Source: Luteibacter flocculans
GTDB lineage: Bacteria; Pseudomonadota; Gammaproteobacteria; Xanthomonadales; Rhodanobacteraceae
Direction of reading: 5' to 3'
Assembly: GCF_023612255.1 (NCBI RefSeq)
Contig: NZ_CP063231.1
Span: forward strand, 2,896,001-2,960,000
Length of the DNA stretch: 64,000 nucleotides
The position numbers and the translations under genes were made by a program. Below are positions 8,786 to 18,828 of the stretch, piece after piece; within the stretch, counting starts at the first letter, position 1, and the number at the start of each line of letters is the position of its first letter. The notes under the pieces are model-generated. The model was not told the DNA's origin, ran no database searches, and worked only from the letters and a program-made list of their open reading frames with translations.

Positions 8786-9813
8786 TGTACGAACTGATCC
8801 GCCCCCTGCTCTTCGCATTGGATGCAGAGACCGCGCACGGTCTCACGCTCTACGCCTCGGACGTCGCGCAGCGCAGCGGGCTGTCGGGCTTCATTGCGAA
8901 GCCGCCCGCGGATCTGCCCGTGCGGGTGTTCGGTATCGACTTCCCTAACCCGGTCGGTCTGGCAGCAGGTTTGGACAAGAACGGCGCCCACCTCGACGGC
9001 CTCGCCGCGCTCGGATTCGGCTTCGTCGAGATCGGGACCGTCACGCCGCGGCCACAGGCTGGCAATCCCAAGCCACGCATGTTCCGCCTGCGGCACCATG
9101 AAGCCGTCATCAATCGACTGGGCTTCAACAACGACGGTATCGACGCGCTGGTACGCAACGTTGAAAAAGCCACATTCCGCGGCGTGCTCGGCATCAATAT
9201 CGGCAAGAACAAGGACACGCCCAACGAGCGCGCGATCGACGATTACCTGATCTGCCTCGAACGTGCGTATCCGCTTGCCAGCTACGTCACCGTCAACATC
9301 TCATCGCCGAACACTCAAGGTTTACGCGACCTGCAGGAAGAGGAAACGCTGCGCCGCTTCATCGGCACGCTGCGCGAGGCGCAGGAACGCCTCGGTGCGC
9401 AGCATGGCAAGCGCAAACCGATGCTGCTCAAGATCGCGCCCGATCTCACCGAAACCGAACTCGACGCCATCGCCGAGGTGCTGCTCGCTTCCGGGATCGA
9501 CGGCGTCATCTGCACGAATACCACCATCGACCGAGCCGACGTGGCGGGCGATCCGGCCGCGAACGAGACCGGCGGTCTTTCCGGCCGACCTCTGTTCGCG
9601 AAGTCCACCGGGGTTCTGCGCGGCATGCGCGCTCGTCTTGAAAACAGACTACCGATCGTTGGCGTAGGCGGCATTCTCGATGGCGACACGGCGGCCGAAA
9701 AAATGGCCGCGGGTGCCTCACTGGTACAGGTCTACACCGGGTTGGTCTACCGCGGCCCGGCACTGATCGCCGAGGCGGTCTCGGAAATTCGTCGGCGTGG
9801 GATCACGGCATGA
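8785..9813 (+). CDS. pyrD: Dihydroorotate dehydrogenase (quinone), class 2
   Basis: The 342-residue membrane-associated flavoenzyme oxidises dihydroorotate to orotate in pyrimidine synthesis and passes electrons to quinone. The class 2 hallmark is an N-terminal helical extension ([18 protein letters not shown]) before the barrel. FMN/substrate motifs visible are [21 protein letters not shown], and [15 protein letters not shown], which contains the catalytic Ser used by class 2 enzymes. [14 protein letters not shown] and [26 protein letters not shown] close the barrel. It overlaps murB by ATGA at 9810-9813. Confidence 0.96.
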   Translation: MYELIRPLLFALDAETAHGLTLYASDVAQRSGLSGFIAKPPADLPVRVFGIDFPNPVGLAAGLDKNGAHLDGLAALGFGFVEIGTVTPRPQAGNPKPRMFRLRHHEAVINRLGFNNDGIDALVRNVEKATFRGVLGINIGKNKDTPNERAIDDYLICLERAYPLASYVTVNISSPNTQGLRDLQEEETLRRFIGTLREAQERLGAQHGKRKPMLLKIAPDLTETELDAIAEVLLASGIDGVICTNTTIDRADVAGDPAANETGGLSGRPLFAKSTGVLRGMRARLENRLPIVGVGGILDGDTAAEKMAAGASLVQVYTGLVYRGPALIAEAVSEIRRRGITA

Positions 9814-10850
9814 ACAACGCCCCGGTAGACATGGGCGGGTTCACGCTCGCCAGCGATGCCGCCCTGGGTGGCCGTAATACGCTGCGGGTGGATGCGCGGG
9901 CGCGCCTGCTCGCGGAAGTGCGCGACCCGACGAAGATTCCCGAACTGCTGGCCTACCCTGCCGTGAAAGCCGGCAAGGTGCTCGTGCTGGGCGAAGGCAG
10001 CAACGTGCTCATCAAGGGCGACTACGACGGCACCGTACTCGCCATGGCAACGCGCGGCGTGGAGACCTTCCAGCGCGACGATCGTGTATTGATCCGAGTC
10101 GCTGCCGGCGAACGTTGGGACGACTTCGTGCGCTGGTCGCTGGGCCAGGGCTTTGCCGGTCTGGAAAACCTGATCCTCATTCCGGGCACCGTGGGTGCGT
10201 CGCCCATCCAGAACATCGGCGCGTACGGCGTCGAAGTCGCGGAGTTCATCGACACGGTCGAAGCCTGGGATACGCACAAGGGCGAATTCGTGGTGCTCGA
10301 CAAGGCCGCCTGCGCGTTCTCGTATCGCGATTCCACGTTCAAGCAGCAGGCGGGTCGGTGGATCGTCGTGGCCGTGACGTTCGCCCTTCCGCGCGAAAGA
10401 CCGCTGTCGCTGGATTACGCAGGCATCCGCGAGGAAGTGGAGAAGATGGGCGTCGCGCGTGCCACGCCCTATCACGTGGCGGAAGCCGTCGTCCGTCTGC
10501 GTTCGCGCAAGCTGCCCGACCCGGCCGTGATCGGCAACGCCGGCAGCTTCTTCAAGAACCCCATCGTGCCCATGGCGAAGGCGGAAGCACTCGCGCTGGC
10601 GCACCCCGGCCTGCCGGTCTGGCCGCATGCCGGCGGCACAGCCAAGATCTCCGCCGGCTGGCTCATTGAGGCCGCAGGCTTCAAGGGCGAGCGCGATGGC
10701 GACGCGGGCATGTCCAACCGACACGCCCTGGTGCTGGTGAACCACGGCAAGGCCACCGGGCCACAGCTGTGGGCCTTCGCGCAGAAGGTCATCGCAGGCG
10801 TGCAGTCGACGTTCGGCGTGATCCTGGAGCCGGAGCCGTTGGTCGTTTGA
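9810..10850 (+). CDS. murB: UDP-N-acetylenolpyruvoylglucosamine reductase
   Basis: The 346-residue FAD enzyme makes UDP-MurNAc by NADPH-dependent reduction in peptidoglycan precursor synthesis. The FAD-binding segment [13 protein letters not shown], the [24 protein letters not shown] core, and the proton-donor Ser in [12 protein letters not shown] are all present. The C-terminal EPEPLVV is the usual end of the long (type I) MurB with its catalytic Glu. ATGA overlap with pyrD indicates coupling. About 200 bp with no recognisable gene or repeat separate it from the next RHS cassette. Confidence 0.96.
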   Translation: MNNAPVDMGGFTLASDAALGGRNTLRVDARARLLAEVRDPTKIPELLAYPAVKAGKVLVLGEGSNVLIKGDYDGTVLAMATRGVETFQRDDRVLIRVAAGERWDDFVRWSLGQGFAGLENLILIPGTVGASPIQNIGAYGVEVAEFIDTVEAWDTHKGEFVVLDKAACAFSYRDSTFKQQAGRWIVVAVTFALPRERPLSLDYAGIREEVEKMGVARATPYHVAEAVVRLRSRKLPDPAVIGNAGSFFKNPIVPMAKAEALALAHPGLPVWPHAGGTAKISAGWLIEAAGFKGERDGDAGMSNRHALVLVNHGKATGPQLWAFAQKVIAGVQSTFGVILEPEPLVV

Positions 10851-11050
10851 ATGGCGGCTTGCCAGGAGATTCCTTTTTCGCGTGCCGGTTCCACTCGACG
10901 CCGTATGAGGCGTCCGTTACCGTGACCCTGCCGGTCGTGGGAGTTCGGCCCCATGGAGCAGACCGCTTGTAGCGCTTGCGTGCGATACGTCCCGGCAGAC
11001 CCCGGCGGACGCGTAGCCGAGCATGAACACGCGAACAGGGAGGTCGCACC

Positions 11051-12172
11051 GTGGTCTTAGAAGCACATATCTACGACGCTTATGGCAACCGGGCCGGCGC
11101 CATCGCGCACGCCCGTGCCGCGTACATCGGAGAAGCGCCGGAAGCGGCCACCGGCCACTACCTGCTGGGCGAGCGCCTGTACGACCCGACGCTTCGCCGA
11201 TTTCACAATGCCGATTCCCTCAGTCCCTTCGACGAGGGCGGGGTCAACCGCTATGCCTATTGCAGCGGCGATCCGATCAACCGAACGGACCTGAGCGGCA
11301 ATGCGTGGCGGGGATGGCCGTTCATCCCTCGCAGCCGTCTGAAGGCCGGCGGGGGCGCCGCAGACAACACAATCGTTTCACCTGCCGCACCGGACGCGGC
11401 GGTCATCGCCTCCGCTTCGGTGCTGGATGCAAAAATTGTGGCGGGAAGCGTTGCGTCTGGCGCCGCAATCGTCGACCAGGTTTCGGAAGCCATCTTCGGG
11501 ACGCTGTCGTCGAGTCCCATCGACATCCGATATGCCGGATCGGTTCCACGGCGCGATCAGAACGGCGCTTTTTCCGGCAAACAGCGCGCAGGAAGCACCG
11601 ACAATATGCGTTATCTGGGCAAGAGCCAGTCTCGTCACAAAGCGCCTGCCAGCAAACCCATTACCGTGATTTCCGACCCACAAGGCCGAGAAGTCTACGC
11701 TCACAGAAATGGCCGCCGTTATATCGAACCGAAGTGGCACGAGAGGCATATGAGCCTTGCTCACGGGGGAACCGTCAGCCACTGGTTGGCTGACGCCCCT
11801 ATTGTCACCACACATGTTCTCGAGCCCTTACAACGAATTTCCGAGGCGACCTCGCAGGGACCCGAAACAAATATCTATGTCTACACTGGGGTTCACGGCG
11901 TGGACAACGGCCAAAACTGGGTCAATGGCAAACGGGCTTACAGTGCGCCGCTATCGCCGCCCGATATCCAGACCTTTGACATCTTTCGTAATCAGGTTCT
12001 GAACAACCTGGCCCTCCATAGCGAAGACATTTTCGGCATATCGACTCGATCGATGAAGGGTCGAATGCAGCGGCCAGGGTTCCACATACATGCCTACTGT
12101 TTTAGCGCGGTCGACTCGTTGGTCACCGATACGCTCAATGTCGACCCAATACCCATCTACCGCATTCCATAG
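11051..12172 (+). CDS. RHS core tip cassette 5 with His/Cys C-terminal domain
   Basis: The 373-residue product starts with GTG after a clear GGGAGG ribosome-binding site. The core reads IYDAYGNRAG, TGHYLLGERLYDPTLRRF and NRYAYCSGDPINRTDLSG; the usual DPTG is DLSG here. After a linker, the C-terminal domain shows His282 in VYTGVHGVDNGQNW and Cys350 in HIHAYCFSAVD. The shell gene is not adjacent: this cassette stands alone after murB. The C-terminal half is visibly more AT-rich than murB, consistent with recent arrival. The domain is family-like; the function is unknown. Confidence 0.78.
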   Translation: MVLEAHIYDAYGNRAGAIAHARAAYIGEAPEAATGHYLLGERLYDPTLRRFHNADSLSPFDEGGVNRYAYCSGDPINRTDLSGNAWRGWPFIPRSRLKAGGGAADNTIVSPAAPDAAVIASASVLDAKIVAGSVASGAAIVDQVSEAIFGTLSSSPIDIRYAGSVPRRDQNGAFSGKQRAGSTDNMRYLGKSQSRHKAPASKPITVISDPQGREVYAHRNGRRYIEPKWHERHMSLAHGGTVSHWLADAPIVTTHVLEPLQRISEATSQGPETNIYVYTGVHGVDNGQNWVNGKRAYSAPLSPPDIQTFDIFRNQVLNNLALHSEDIFGISTRSMKGRMQRPGFHIHAYCFSAVDSLVTDTLNVDPIPIYRIP

Positions 12173-12307
12173 CGAGCACGGTCCATCGTCCGATTTCGCG
12201 CCTCGCTTTCCCCGCGTTGCGCACGTCAGTAAAGGTAAGCTGCGACAGTTGAGAGGCGCGTCACGAACCTGCTGTCGTTACGCCGATCCGCAAGGAGGCA
12301 CGATGCC

Positions 12308-13414
12308 ATGGAACAGAATACCTACGGTGCCTACGGGCAAAGCGCCCCAACGAGCGACCACAGGCGCGCCGCGTACACCGGCGAGATTCGGGAAGACGGC
12401 ACCGGCTGGTACGTGCTTGGAATGCGCGTGTACGTCCCGGCGATGCGTCGCCTCCTGAGTCCCGACGACACCAGTCCATTCGGCAGCGGCGGCATCAACA
12501 GATACGCGTATTGCGGTGGGGATCCCATCGGCAGGAGCGACCCCAGCGGCCGTTCCTGGTGGTCCTGGGTTGCCTCCACGATGGATCGGATCGAACTACC
12601 GATCACGACGGCGCGCCGCCCTTCGGGAAGTCACGACGCATTTACGACTCCGAAGTTGGCGGCAACGTTCGTGTTGCGCCCCGAGTCGGCTGCATTGCGC
12701 ACTTCGATACGAAGGGGCGCTCCGTTGGACGAGCTCGTGGGAGAGATTCGCAGCTACGGAAATGCCCGCGTACCAGTCAGCGGACCAGGCAGTCAACAGA
12801 CTCGCATGCTCTTCGGCACTGACTTTCCAGGTGTGCAGTGGCCGCGCGTCGGCAAGACCTTATCGGCCACACTATTCACGCCGGACAGGCGCACTATCCA
12901 TGTCATTACGGGGCCAAGCGCGTTCAGCAACGACCCGACACGCGCAAGCCATGCGGCCCGTGGCGTCACATATCCACACTGGCTCGAACGCACCAACGAC
13001 AACGGGGGTATTCAGTTCGCTGCCACCACTCCCGTCAATTTGAGCTACATGCGATCCCTGAAAAACTACATCGATGCTGCGCATCCCGGTGTTCCCATCA
13101 CCATGTTTGCGGGAGCTCATGGTGGCCAGGGCATGAAGGTCTGGGAGAATGGCAGAAGGAAACATCTTGAGCAGCGATTCTTCGACTCGGTCGAAAGGAA
13201 AGTCAACGATCTCCGATGGTCGGTCACCTTGGTGAATTACGCTGATGTCAACGCCGAGGATATGCGTAACCACATGCAGTACGGCAAAGGTGTCGGCATT
13301 CACTTTACCTGTTACGGTGCTACCGACCATATGCTCATGCAAGCGCTCAATATCACCGACGTGACTTCCCGCTCCCTTTATCCGGTACCCGTCCCCGACG
13401 CCCCGTCGCCTTGA
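12308..13414 (+). CDS. RHS core tip cassette 6 with His/Cys C-terminal domain
   Basis: This 368-residue protein begins MEQNTYGAYG, nine bases after an AAGGAGG site at 12292-12298, which decides ATG 12308 over the out-of-frame ATG at 12303. The core includes GTGWYVLGMRVYVPAMRR and NRYAYCGGDPIGRSDPSG. It is the most diverged family member at the C-terminus: His271 lies in ITMFAGAHGGQG and Cys335 in GIHFTCYGATD, only 64 residues apart. It is separated from cassette 5 by 135 bp of non-coding DNA and followed by two lipoprotein genes. Confidence 0.78.
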   Translation: MEQNTYGAYGQSAPTSDHRRAAYTGEIREDGTGWYVLGMRVYVPAMRRLLSPDDTSPFGSGGINRYAYCGGDPIGRSDPSGRSWWSWVASTMDRIELPITTARRPSGSHDAFTTPKLAATFVLRPESAALRTSIRRGAPLDELVGEIRSYGNARVPVSGPGSQQTRMLFGTDFPGVQWPRVGKTLSATLFTPDRRTIHVITGPSAFSNDPTRASHAARGVTYPHWLERTNDNGGIQFAATTPVNLSYMRSLKNYIDAAHPGVPITMFAGAHGGQGMKVWENGRRKHLEQRFFDSVERKVNDLRWSVTLVNYADVNAEDMRNHMQYGKGVGIHFTCYGATDHMLMQALNITDVTSRSLYPVPVPDAPSP

Positions 13415-13653
13415 CGTGAAACGGGCGGCACGCATTCGCAACTTGCGCAACCGGGAGCGGCCGTCGTCTGCGTTAATTGCTACGCACCGTAGCGGCGCGG
13501 CTTCGCGGTCCGTTCGCCATCGTGACGCATAGTCAGTCGATCAGGACGCGAGCCGCTTCAGATTGCCGAAATGACGCACCCTACGCTGATCGGCCTATGG
13601 TTGTCGCCACGCCAACGATGAAAAGTACATCGAACGGAAGCGAGGAGCGTGTC

Positions 13654-14490
13654 ATGCCAAGGATCGGAATCGTACTTCTTGCCGTCATCGCTATCACGGG
13701 ATGCATACGGCCCCAGACCCCGCCCACCGGTACGACCGGCAGGCTCGTGTTCTATGCAGGGAACGACGGCCAGGGCAAGGTCGTCTGCACCGTGCCCGTC
13801 AAAGACGGCACGTTCCTGAGGTCGACGTTCGCCGAACGGGGCTGCAGCAACGACGAGATCCATTCACTGCGGTACGAAAACGCAAAACAGGATGCCGCGC
13901 TCTGGATCTACGACGATGAAAACTGCGGCGACAGCAGCGACAACGCGGTAATCACCTTCACCGCGTCGGCCCCGTCGATCTTGGTGAAAACCTTCGATGA
14001 GAGCGGAACGCACAAGGGATATGACATCACCTACTCGCATCCCGACAAAGACAAGGGCGAGGCGTCCTGCTTTATCGTGAACGTGCCCGGGACGGGACCC
14101 CAGGCGAACACTGGCTTGGGTAAAGGCGCGAAGGCTGTGGGGTTCGTGAGGTTCTATGAGGGTTATAACGGCTCGCAGGACAATTTCTGTTCGTACACCA
14201 TCAACACCTTGCCCTATTTTCGCCAGGGCAAGCCCTGCAAGAACGATGAAGCAAAGTCGTTGAAGTACGAGAACGTGCCGGCTGGCAGCACCGTCTACGT
14301 CTACGACAATCCAAATTGCGACCAAGGAGACGACTGGGCAGTCATGTCGACGATCCGGTTTGCCAACCCCCGTATCGTCGTGTGGAACTTCGAAGACAAC
14401 GATCCTGATGACGCGTACGCCATTCGGTACCACAGGCAGGATGGCAATCTCGACGGGAAGGTATCTTGCGTCATCATCGACATCCCGTAA
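13654..14490 (+). CDS. Lipoprotein with two beta/gamma-crystallin-like domains (copy A)
   Basis: The 278-residue protein has a lipoprotein signal peptide (VLLAVIAITGC; Cys lipidated), so it should be anchored facing the periplasm or surface. Two similar domains follow. Each has an FYxGxxGxxxxxC start, a C(S/K)NDExxSLxYEN segment and a (V/I)YDxxNC hairpin, ending in (A/V)SCxIxxxP. This is the pattern of bacterial beta/gamma-crystallin-like domains, which often bind calcium; assignment is by pattern only. GAGGAG at 13642-13647 supports ATG 13654. The earlier in-frame ATG gives no signal peptide. Position between RHS cassettes suggests, without proof, a partner or protective role. Confidence 0.72.
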   Translation: MPRIGIVLLAVIAITGCIRPQTPPTGTTGRLVFYAGNDGQGKVVCTVPVKDGTFLRSTFAERGCSNDEIHSLRYENAKQDAALWIYDDENCGDSSDNAVITFTASAPSILVKTFDESGTHKGYDITYSHPDKDKGEASCFIVNVPGTGPQANTGLGKGAKAVGFVRFYEGYNGSQDNFCSYTINTLPYFRQGKPCKNDEAKSLKYENVPAGSTVYVYDNPNCDQGDDWAVMSTIRFANPRIVVWNFEDNDPDDAYAIRYHRQDGNLDGKVSCVIIDIP

Positions 14491-14552
14491 CCGCCGGGCA
14501 GGTGAGGGGATGCGACGGTCCATCGACCTATGGGTTTCTTGAGGAGCGTGTC

Positions 14553-15398
14553 ATGCCAAGGATCGGAACCGTACTTCTTGCCGTCATCGCGATCGTGGGA
14601 TGCGTGCGGCCCCCGCCCACCGGTACGACCGGCAGACTCGTGTTCTATGCAGGAAACGACGGCCAGGGCAAGGTCGTCTGCACCGTGCCGGTCAAAGACG
14701 GCACGTTCCTGAGGTCGACCTTCGCCGAACGCGCCTGCGGCAACGACGAGATCCATTCGCTGCGGTACGAAAATGCAAAACAGGACGCCGCGCTCTGGAT
14801 CTATGACCGGCCCGACTGTGGCGATAGCGAAGACAACACGGTGATCACATTCACCGCGTCGGCCCCGTCGGTCGTGGTGAAAACCTTCGACGAGAGCGGG
14901 ACGCATCAGGGATACGACATCACCTACTCGCATCCCAACGATGTCAAGGGCAAGGCGTCCTGTTTCATCGTGAACGTGCCTGGGACGGGGCCTCAGGCGA
15001 ACACCGGCCTGGGGAAAGGCGCGAAGGCCGTGGCTTTCGTGAGGTTCTACGAAGGCTACGGCGCCTCACAGAGCAATATCTGTACGTACACCGCCAACAC
15101 GCTTCCATTCTTCCTGAAAGAGCGTATCTGCAAGAACGATGAGGCAAAGTCGGTAACCTTCGAGAATACGCCGCCGGGCAGCTCCCTCTACGTCCACGAC
15201 GCCACCAACTACGCAACAAGCGACGATTATTCACACATAGTTACGCTTCGCGAAGCGAGGCCCCGCATCGTCGTATGGTACTTCGAGGTCACGGAAACCA
15301 AGCCGGACTACGCCATTCGGTACTACTGGGAAGACGGCAGACTTGACGGGAAGGTCTCCTCCATCATCATCGACCTCCCCAAGCCGCCGGGCAGGTAG
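14553..15398 (+). CDS. Lipoprotein with two beta/gamma-crystallin-like domains (copy B)
   Basis: This 281-residue protein is a tandem duplicate of the preceding gene, with a nearly identical signal peptide (VLLAVIAIVGC) and first domain. The second domain has drifted: the Cys of the (V/I)YDxxNC hairpin has become Tyr (DATNYATSDDY), and the Cys in the last strand has become Ser (KVSSIIID). These two positions are probably disulfide partners, as both vanish together. GAGGAG at 14541-14546 gives the start. It ends 29 bp before RHS cassette 7, so the three may be cotranscribed. Confidence 0.72.
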   Translation: MPRIGTVLLAVIAIVGCVRPPPTGTTGRLVFYAGNDGQGKVVCTVPVKDGTFLRSTFAERACGNDEIHSLRYENAKQDAALWIYDRPDCGDSEDNTVITFTASAPSVVVKTFDESGTHQGYDITYSHPNDVKGKASCFIVNVPGTGPQANTGLGKGAKAVAFVRFYEGYGASQSNICTYTANTLPFFLKERICKNDEAKSVTFENTPPGSSLYVHDATNYATSDDYSHIVTLREARPRIVVWYFEVTETKPDYAIRYYWEDGRLDGKVSSIIIDLPKPPGR

Positions 15399-15427
15399 CG
15401 GTACGCAGCAGGGACAAGGGCTCAACC

Positions 15428-16465
15428 ATGGCAATATCAATCCGACGTTACGACGCGTACGGCAGCCTTGGCCACGTCCCGCGAAAGGCACTCACGGCGT
15501 TTGCTGGCAACCGCGTCGAAGAGGAGACCGATTGCTATGCACTGGATAGTCGCACTTACTCTCCCGCCCTACGCCGATTCCTCCGTGCCGACTCCGCCAG
15601 CCCTTTTGGCGACGGAGGCCTGAATCGCTACACCTATTGCGGGGGCGATCCCGTCAACCGCGTCGATCCCAGCGGCAGCTCCTGGTGGACGTGGTTGAAG
15701 ACGCAGTTTTCGCTTCGAGGCTCCGACTTTAACTCGCAGACACCAACAACGTTCGCGCAGACGGTCGTGGCGCAGATGGATACAACGCCGAAGGCAAGGC
15801 TGGCCTGGGTCACAGGGGCAGGCGCCGGAAGCACAAAACATGACACTCTCGGCGTGCTGAGAACGGGTTTGGATGCCCGCAGAGGGCGCACCCTATCTTC
15901 GCCGCAGCGGGCGAAGCGTCTGCCCTCGAATCAGCCTCGCGCCAGGCGGGTAAATATCCTGAGACCTAACACGAGCCCTCCGCACAGCCGCGGGCACGCG
16001 CCGCAAGATAGAGTTCGCATCAAGCCTGCATGGAAGGCCCTCAGCGTCGACAACGGCAAATCCACCCACTGGGTCGTGGACAGTGCCATGCTGCACGACG
16101 ATATCGATCCTGTGCTGAAAGAGATCGCCAAATTCCAGACTAACCCCGCTGACCCTATCCCTGTCTATATCCTCAGTGGCGTACATAGCCGGCGGGACGG
16201 CATGAACTGGCCTGACTACAAGCGTGCGTATCCGCTCGACGAATATGGACTTCGCAAGGAAGAGGAGCGACGCCCTTATTACGCCCACGTCGCACGCAGC
16301 GGAAAAAGCACCATCTTTGATAATCTGGCCGGTATCACCGAGCACGAAATGATCGAGAAGCTGCGTCGCCGAGGCCATACCATCCATGCGTACTGCTTCA
16401 GTGCCGCGGACGCCGTGGTGATGAACCATTTGCAGGTCGCAGAGGTCACGGTACGCGTGCTGTGA
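15428..16465 (+). CDS. RHS core tip cassette 7 with His/Cys C-terminal domain
   Basis: The 345-residue product is the shortest cassette. Its core is RRYDAYGSLG, TDCYALDSRTYSPALRRF and NRYTYCGGDPVNRVDPSG. The linker is short. The terminal domain has KPAWKALSVDNGKSTHWVVD, His253 in VYILSGVHSRRDGMNW (His-Ser rather than the usual His-Gly) and Cys323 in TIHAYCFSAAD. The C-terminal strand VAEVTVRVL ends the protein. It follows the lipoprotein pair closely. Downstream 203 bp contain no visible gene before ppk1. Confidence 0.78.
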   Translation: MAISIRRYDAYGSLGHVPRKALTAFAGNRVEEETDCYALDSRTYSPALRRFLRADSASPFGDGGLNRYTYCGGDPVNRVDPSGSSWWTWLKTQFSLRGSDFNSQTPTTFAQTVVAQMDTTPKARLAWVTGAGAGSTKHDTLGVLRTGLDARRGRTLSSPQRAKRLPSNQPRARRVNILRPNTSPPHSRGHAPQDRVRIKPAWKALSVDNGKSTHWVVDSAMLHDDIDPVLKEIAKFQTNPADPIPVYILSGVHSRRDGMNWPDYKRAYPLDEYGLRKEEERRPYYAHVARSGKSTIFDNLAGITEHEMIEKLRRRGHTIHAYCFSAADAVVMNHLQVAEVTVRVL

Positions 16466-16668
16466 CTTGTTAAGGCGCCGTGCCAACCGGAAGGGCGCTT
16501 CACCGAGCCCGCCCGCATATCATTCGGGATCAAAGCGATAGTTGGCGGGCCGTGGCACCCACGCCAGGCTGGCTGTCACACATCTGCAAGGCTACGGTCA
16601 TACGCTCCCCGCCGGGCGGCGTACCATCGGGGCGTCGCAACCCGCGACGAGGATGTTTTTTGGACACG

Positions 16669-18828
16669 ATGACGCCACCCACCGAATCCGCCATTCCCGC
16701 CGCCAAATCCCCCAGCAGGCCGCCGGTGCCCGCGGAGACACCGGACGTCGACCTCAACGATCCCAGCCTCTACGTCCATCGCGAGCTGTCGCAGTTGCAG
16801 TTCAACATTCGCGTTCTCGACCAGGCGCTGGATGAGTCCAAGCCGCTGATCGAGCGGCTGAAGTTCCTGCTTATCTTCTCGGCGAACATGGACGAGTTCT
16901 TCGAGATCCGCGTGGCGGGTCTCAAGCAACAGATCGCGTTCGACCACGAGGTGATCGGCGCCGACGGCATTCCGCCGCGCCGCGTGCTCGCCGAAATCTC
17001 GGAAGTCGCGCATCGGCAGATCGAACGCCAGTACCAGATCCTCAACGAAAAGATCCTGCCTGCGCTGGCACAGGAAGGCATTCGCATCGTCCGCCGCAAC
17101 CAGTGGACGCACAAGCAGAAGCTCTGGGTGCGCCGCTATTTCCGTCACGAAGTGGCGCCCCTGGTCACGCCGATCGGCCTGGACCCGACGCATCCTTTTC
17201 CCCGACTGGTCAACAAGAGCCTGAACTTCATCGTGCAGCTCGAAGGCACCGATGCCTTCGGTCGCGACTCCGGCCTGGCCATCGTGCCTGCGCCGCGCAT
17301 CCTCCCGCGCCTCATGCGCTTGCCTGCGGAGGTCTGCGAAGGTGGCGACAACTACGTGCTGCTGTCTTCGATCATCCACGCCCATGCCGACGACCTGTTT
17401 CCCGGCATGCGCGTGCTCGGCTCCTATCAGTTCCGTCTCACCCGCAACGCCGACCTCACCATCGATCCAGAAGACGTCGAGGATCTTGCGCGCACCTTGC
17501 GCGGCGAGCTGTTCTCGCGCCGGTACGGCGACGCGGTGCGTCTGGAGGTGGCGGACAACTGCCCGAAGCCGCTGGTCGACTACCTGCTCAAGCAGTATTC
17601 GCTCGAGGCGGACGCGCTTTACGAGGTGAACGGACCGGTAAACCTCGCCCGTCTGTTCGAAATGACCTTGCAGCCCGCCTATGCGCGCCTGCAGTTCCCT
17701 GTCTTCGTACCCGCCCTGCCCAAGGCGCTGGCCGAAGCGGAAGACATGTTCTCGGTGGTCGGCAAGCAGGACATCCTGCTGCTCCATCCGTTCGAGTCGT
17801 TCTCGCCGGTGGTGGATTTCCTGCGCCAGGCGGCGAAAGACCCGCAGGTGCTCACGATCAAGCAGACGCTCTACCGCAGCGGTGCCAATTCCGAGATCGT
17901 GGACGCACTGGTAGAGGCGGCGAGGGCGGGCAAGGAAGTCACCGCCGTGGTCGAACTTCGCGCACGCTTCGACGAGGAGTCCAACCTCACCCTCGCCTCG
18001 CGCCTGCAGCAGGCCGGCGCAGTGGTCACCTATGGCGTCGTGGGCGTGAAGACGCACGCGAAGCTGATGCTCGTGCAGCGCCGGGAGAACGGCAAGCTGG
18101 TGAGCTATGCGCACCTCGGTACCGGCAATTATCACTCGGGCAACGCGCGCCTCTATACCGACTACAGCCTGCTCACGTCCGACGAAGCGCTGTGCGACGA
18201 CGTGCATCGCCTGTTCCGTTTGCTCACGGGCATGGGCAAGGCGTTGAAGATGAAGCGCATGCTCTACGCGCCCTTCACCCTGAAGAAAGGGCTGCTCGAT
18301 CTCATCGCGCGGGAAGCGACGCACGCCGCCGCCGGCCGAAAGGCCGAGATCGTCTGCAAGGTCAACGCGGTCACCGATCCGAAACTGATCCGCGCGCTGT
18401 ACCGGGCCAGCCAGGCGGGCGTGAAGATCGAACTCATCGTGCGTGGCATGTGCTGCCTGCGGGCCGGTATTCCGGGCGTGTCGCAGAACATCCGGGTTCG
18501 TTCGGTGGTGGGCCGCTTCCTTGAGCACAGCCGGGTCTACTGGTTCCACAACGACGGCGAACCGGCCCTTTATCTGGCCAGTGCCGACCTCATGGAACGC
18601 AACCTGGAACGCCGCGTCGAGACCTGCTTCCCGATCGAGGGCAAGAAGCTGCGCCAGCGCGTCCGCCGGGAGCTGGATGTCTACCTCAGCGACAACCACT
18701 CGGCCTGGGTGCAGCAGCCCGACGGCACCTACGTGCTGCTCCAGCCCGCAGCGGGACAGCCCGTACGGGATGCCCAGACTCAGTTGCTGGAGCGCTTCGG
18801 CGGGATCGCCGCGCCCACGGCTGGTTGA
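16669..18828 (+). CDS. ppk1: Polyphosphate kinase 1
   Basis: The 719-residue enzyme polymerises the gamma-phosphate of ATP into inorganic polyphosphate. The N-terminal domain has [19 protein letters not shown] and [20 protein letters not shown]. The phospholipase D-like catalytic halves include [13 protein letters not shown], with the autophosphorylated His at about residue 463, and [20 protein letters not shown] with the second His near 489. [31 protein letters not shown] and the final [17 protein letters not shown] are diagnostic. The ATG at 16669 gives the usual length; the extension to 16480 is low-quality sequence. No ppx exopolyphosphatase gene is adjacent. Confidence 0.96.
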   Translation: MTPPTESAIPAAKSPSRPPVPAETPDVDLNDPSLYVHRELSQLQFNIRVLDQALDESKPLIERLKFLLIFSANMDEFFEIRVAGLKQQIAFDHEVIGADGIPPRRVLAEISEVAHRQIERQYQILNEKILPALAQEGIRIVRRNQWTHKQKLWVRRYFRHEVAPLVTPIGLDPTHPFPRLVNKSLNFIVQLEGTDAFGRDSGLAIVPAPRILPRLMRLPAEVCEGGDNYVLLSSIIHAHADDLFPGMRVLGSYQFRLTRNADLTIDPEDVEDLARTLRGELFSRRYGDAVRLEVADNCPKPLVDYLLKQYSLEADALYEVNGPVNLARLFEMTLQPAYARLQFPVFVPALPKALAEAEDMFSVVGKQDILLLHPFESFSPVVDFLRQAAKDPQVLTIKQTLYRSGANSEIVDALVEAARAGKEVTAVVELRARFDEESNLTLASRLQQAGAVVTYGVVGVKTHAKLMLVQRRENGKLVSYAHLGTGNYHSGNARLYTDYSLLTSDEALCDDVHRLFRLLTGMGKALKMKRMLYAPFTLKKGLLDLIAREATHAAAGRKAEIVCKVNAVTDPKLIRALYRASQAGVKIELIVRGMCCLRAGIPGVSQNIRVRSVVGRFLEHSRVYWFHNDGEPALYLASADLMERNLERRVETCFPIEGKKLRQRVRRELDVYLSDNHSAWVQQPDGTYVLLQPAAGQPVRDAQTQLLERFGGIAAPTAG

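Noticed and set aside
10851-11050. Possible small gene between murB and cassette 5
   Set aside because: Open frames here are short and Arg/Pro-rich without ribosome-binding sites. I see no repeat, terminator or promoter I can defend.
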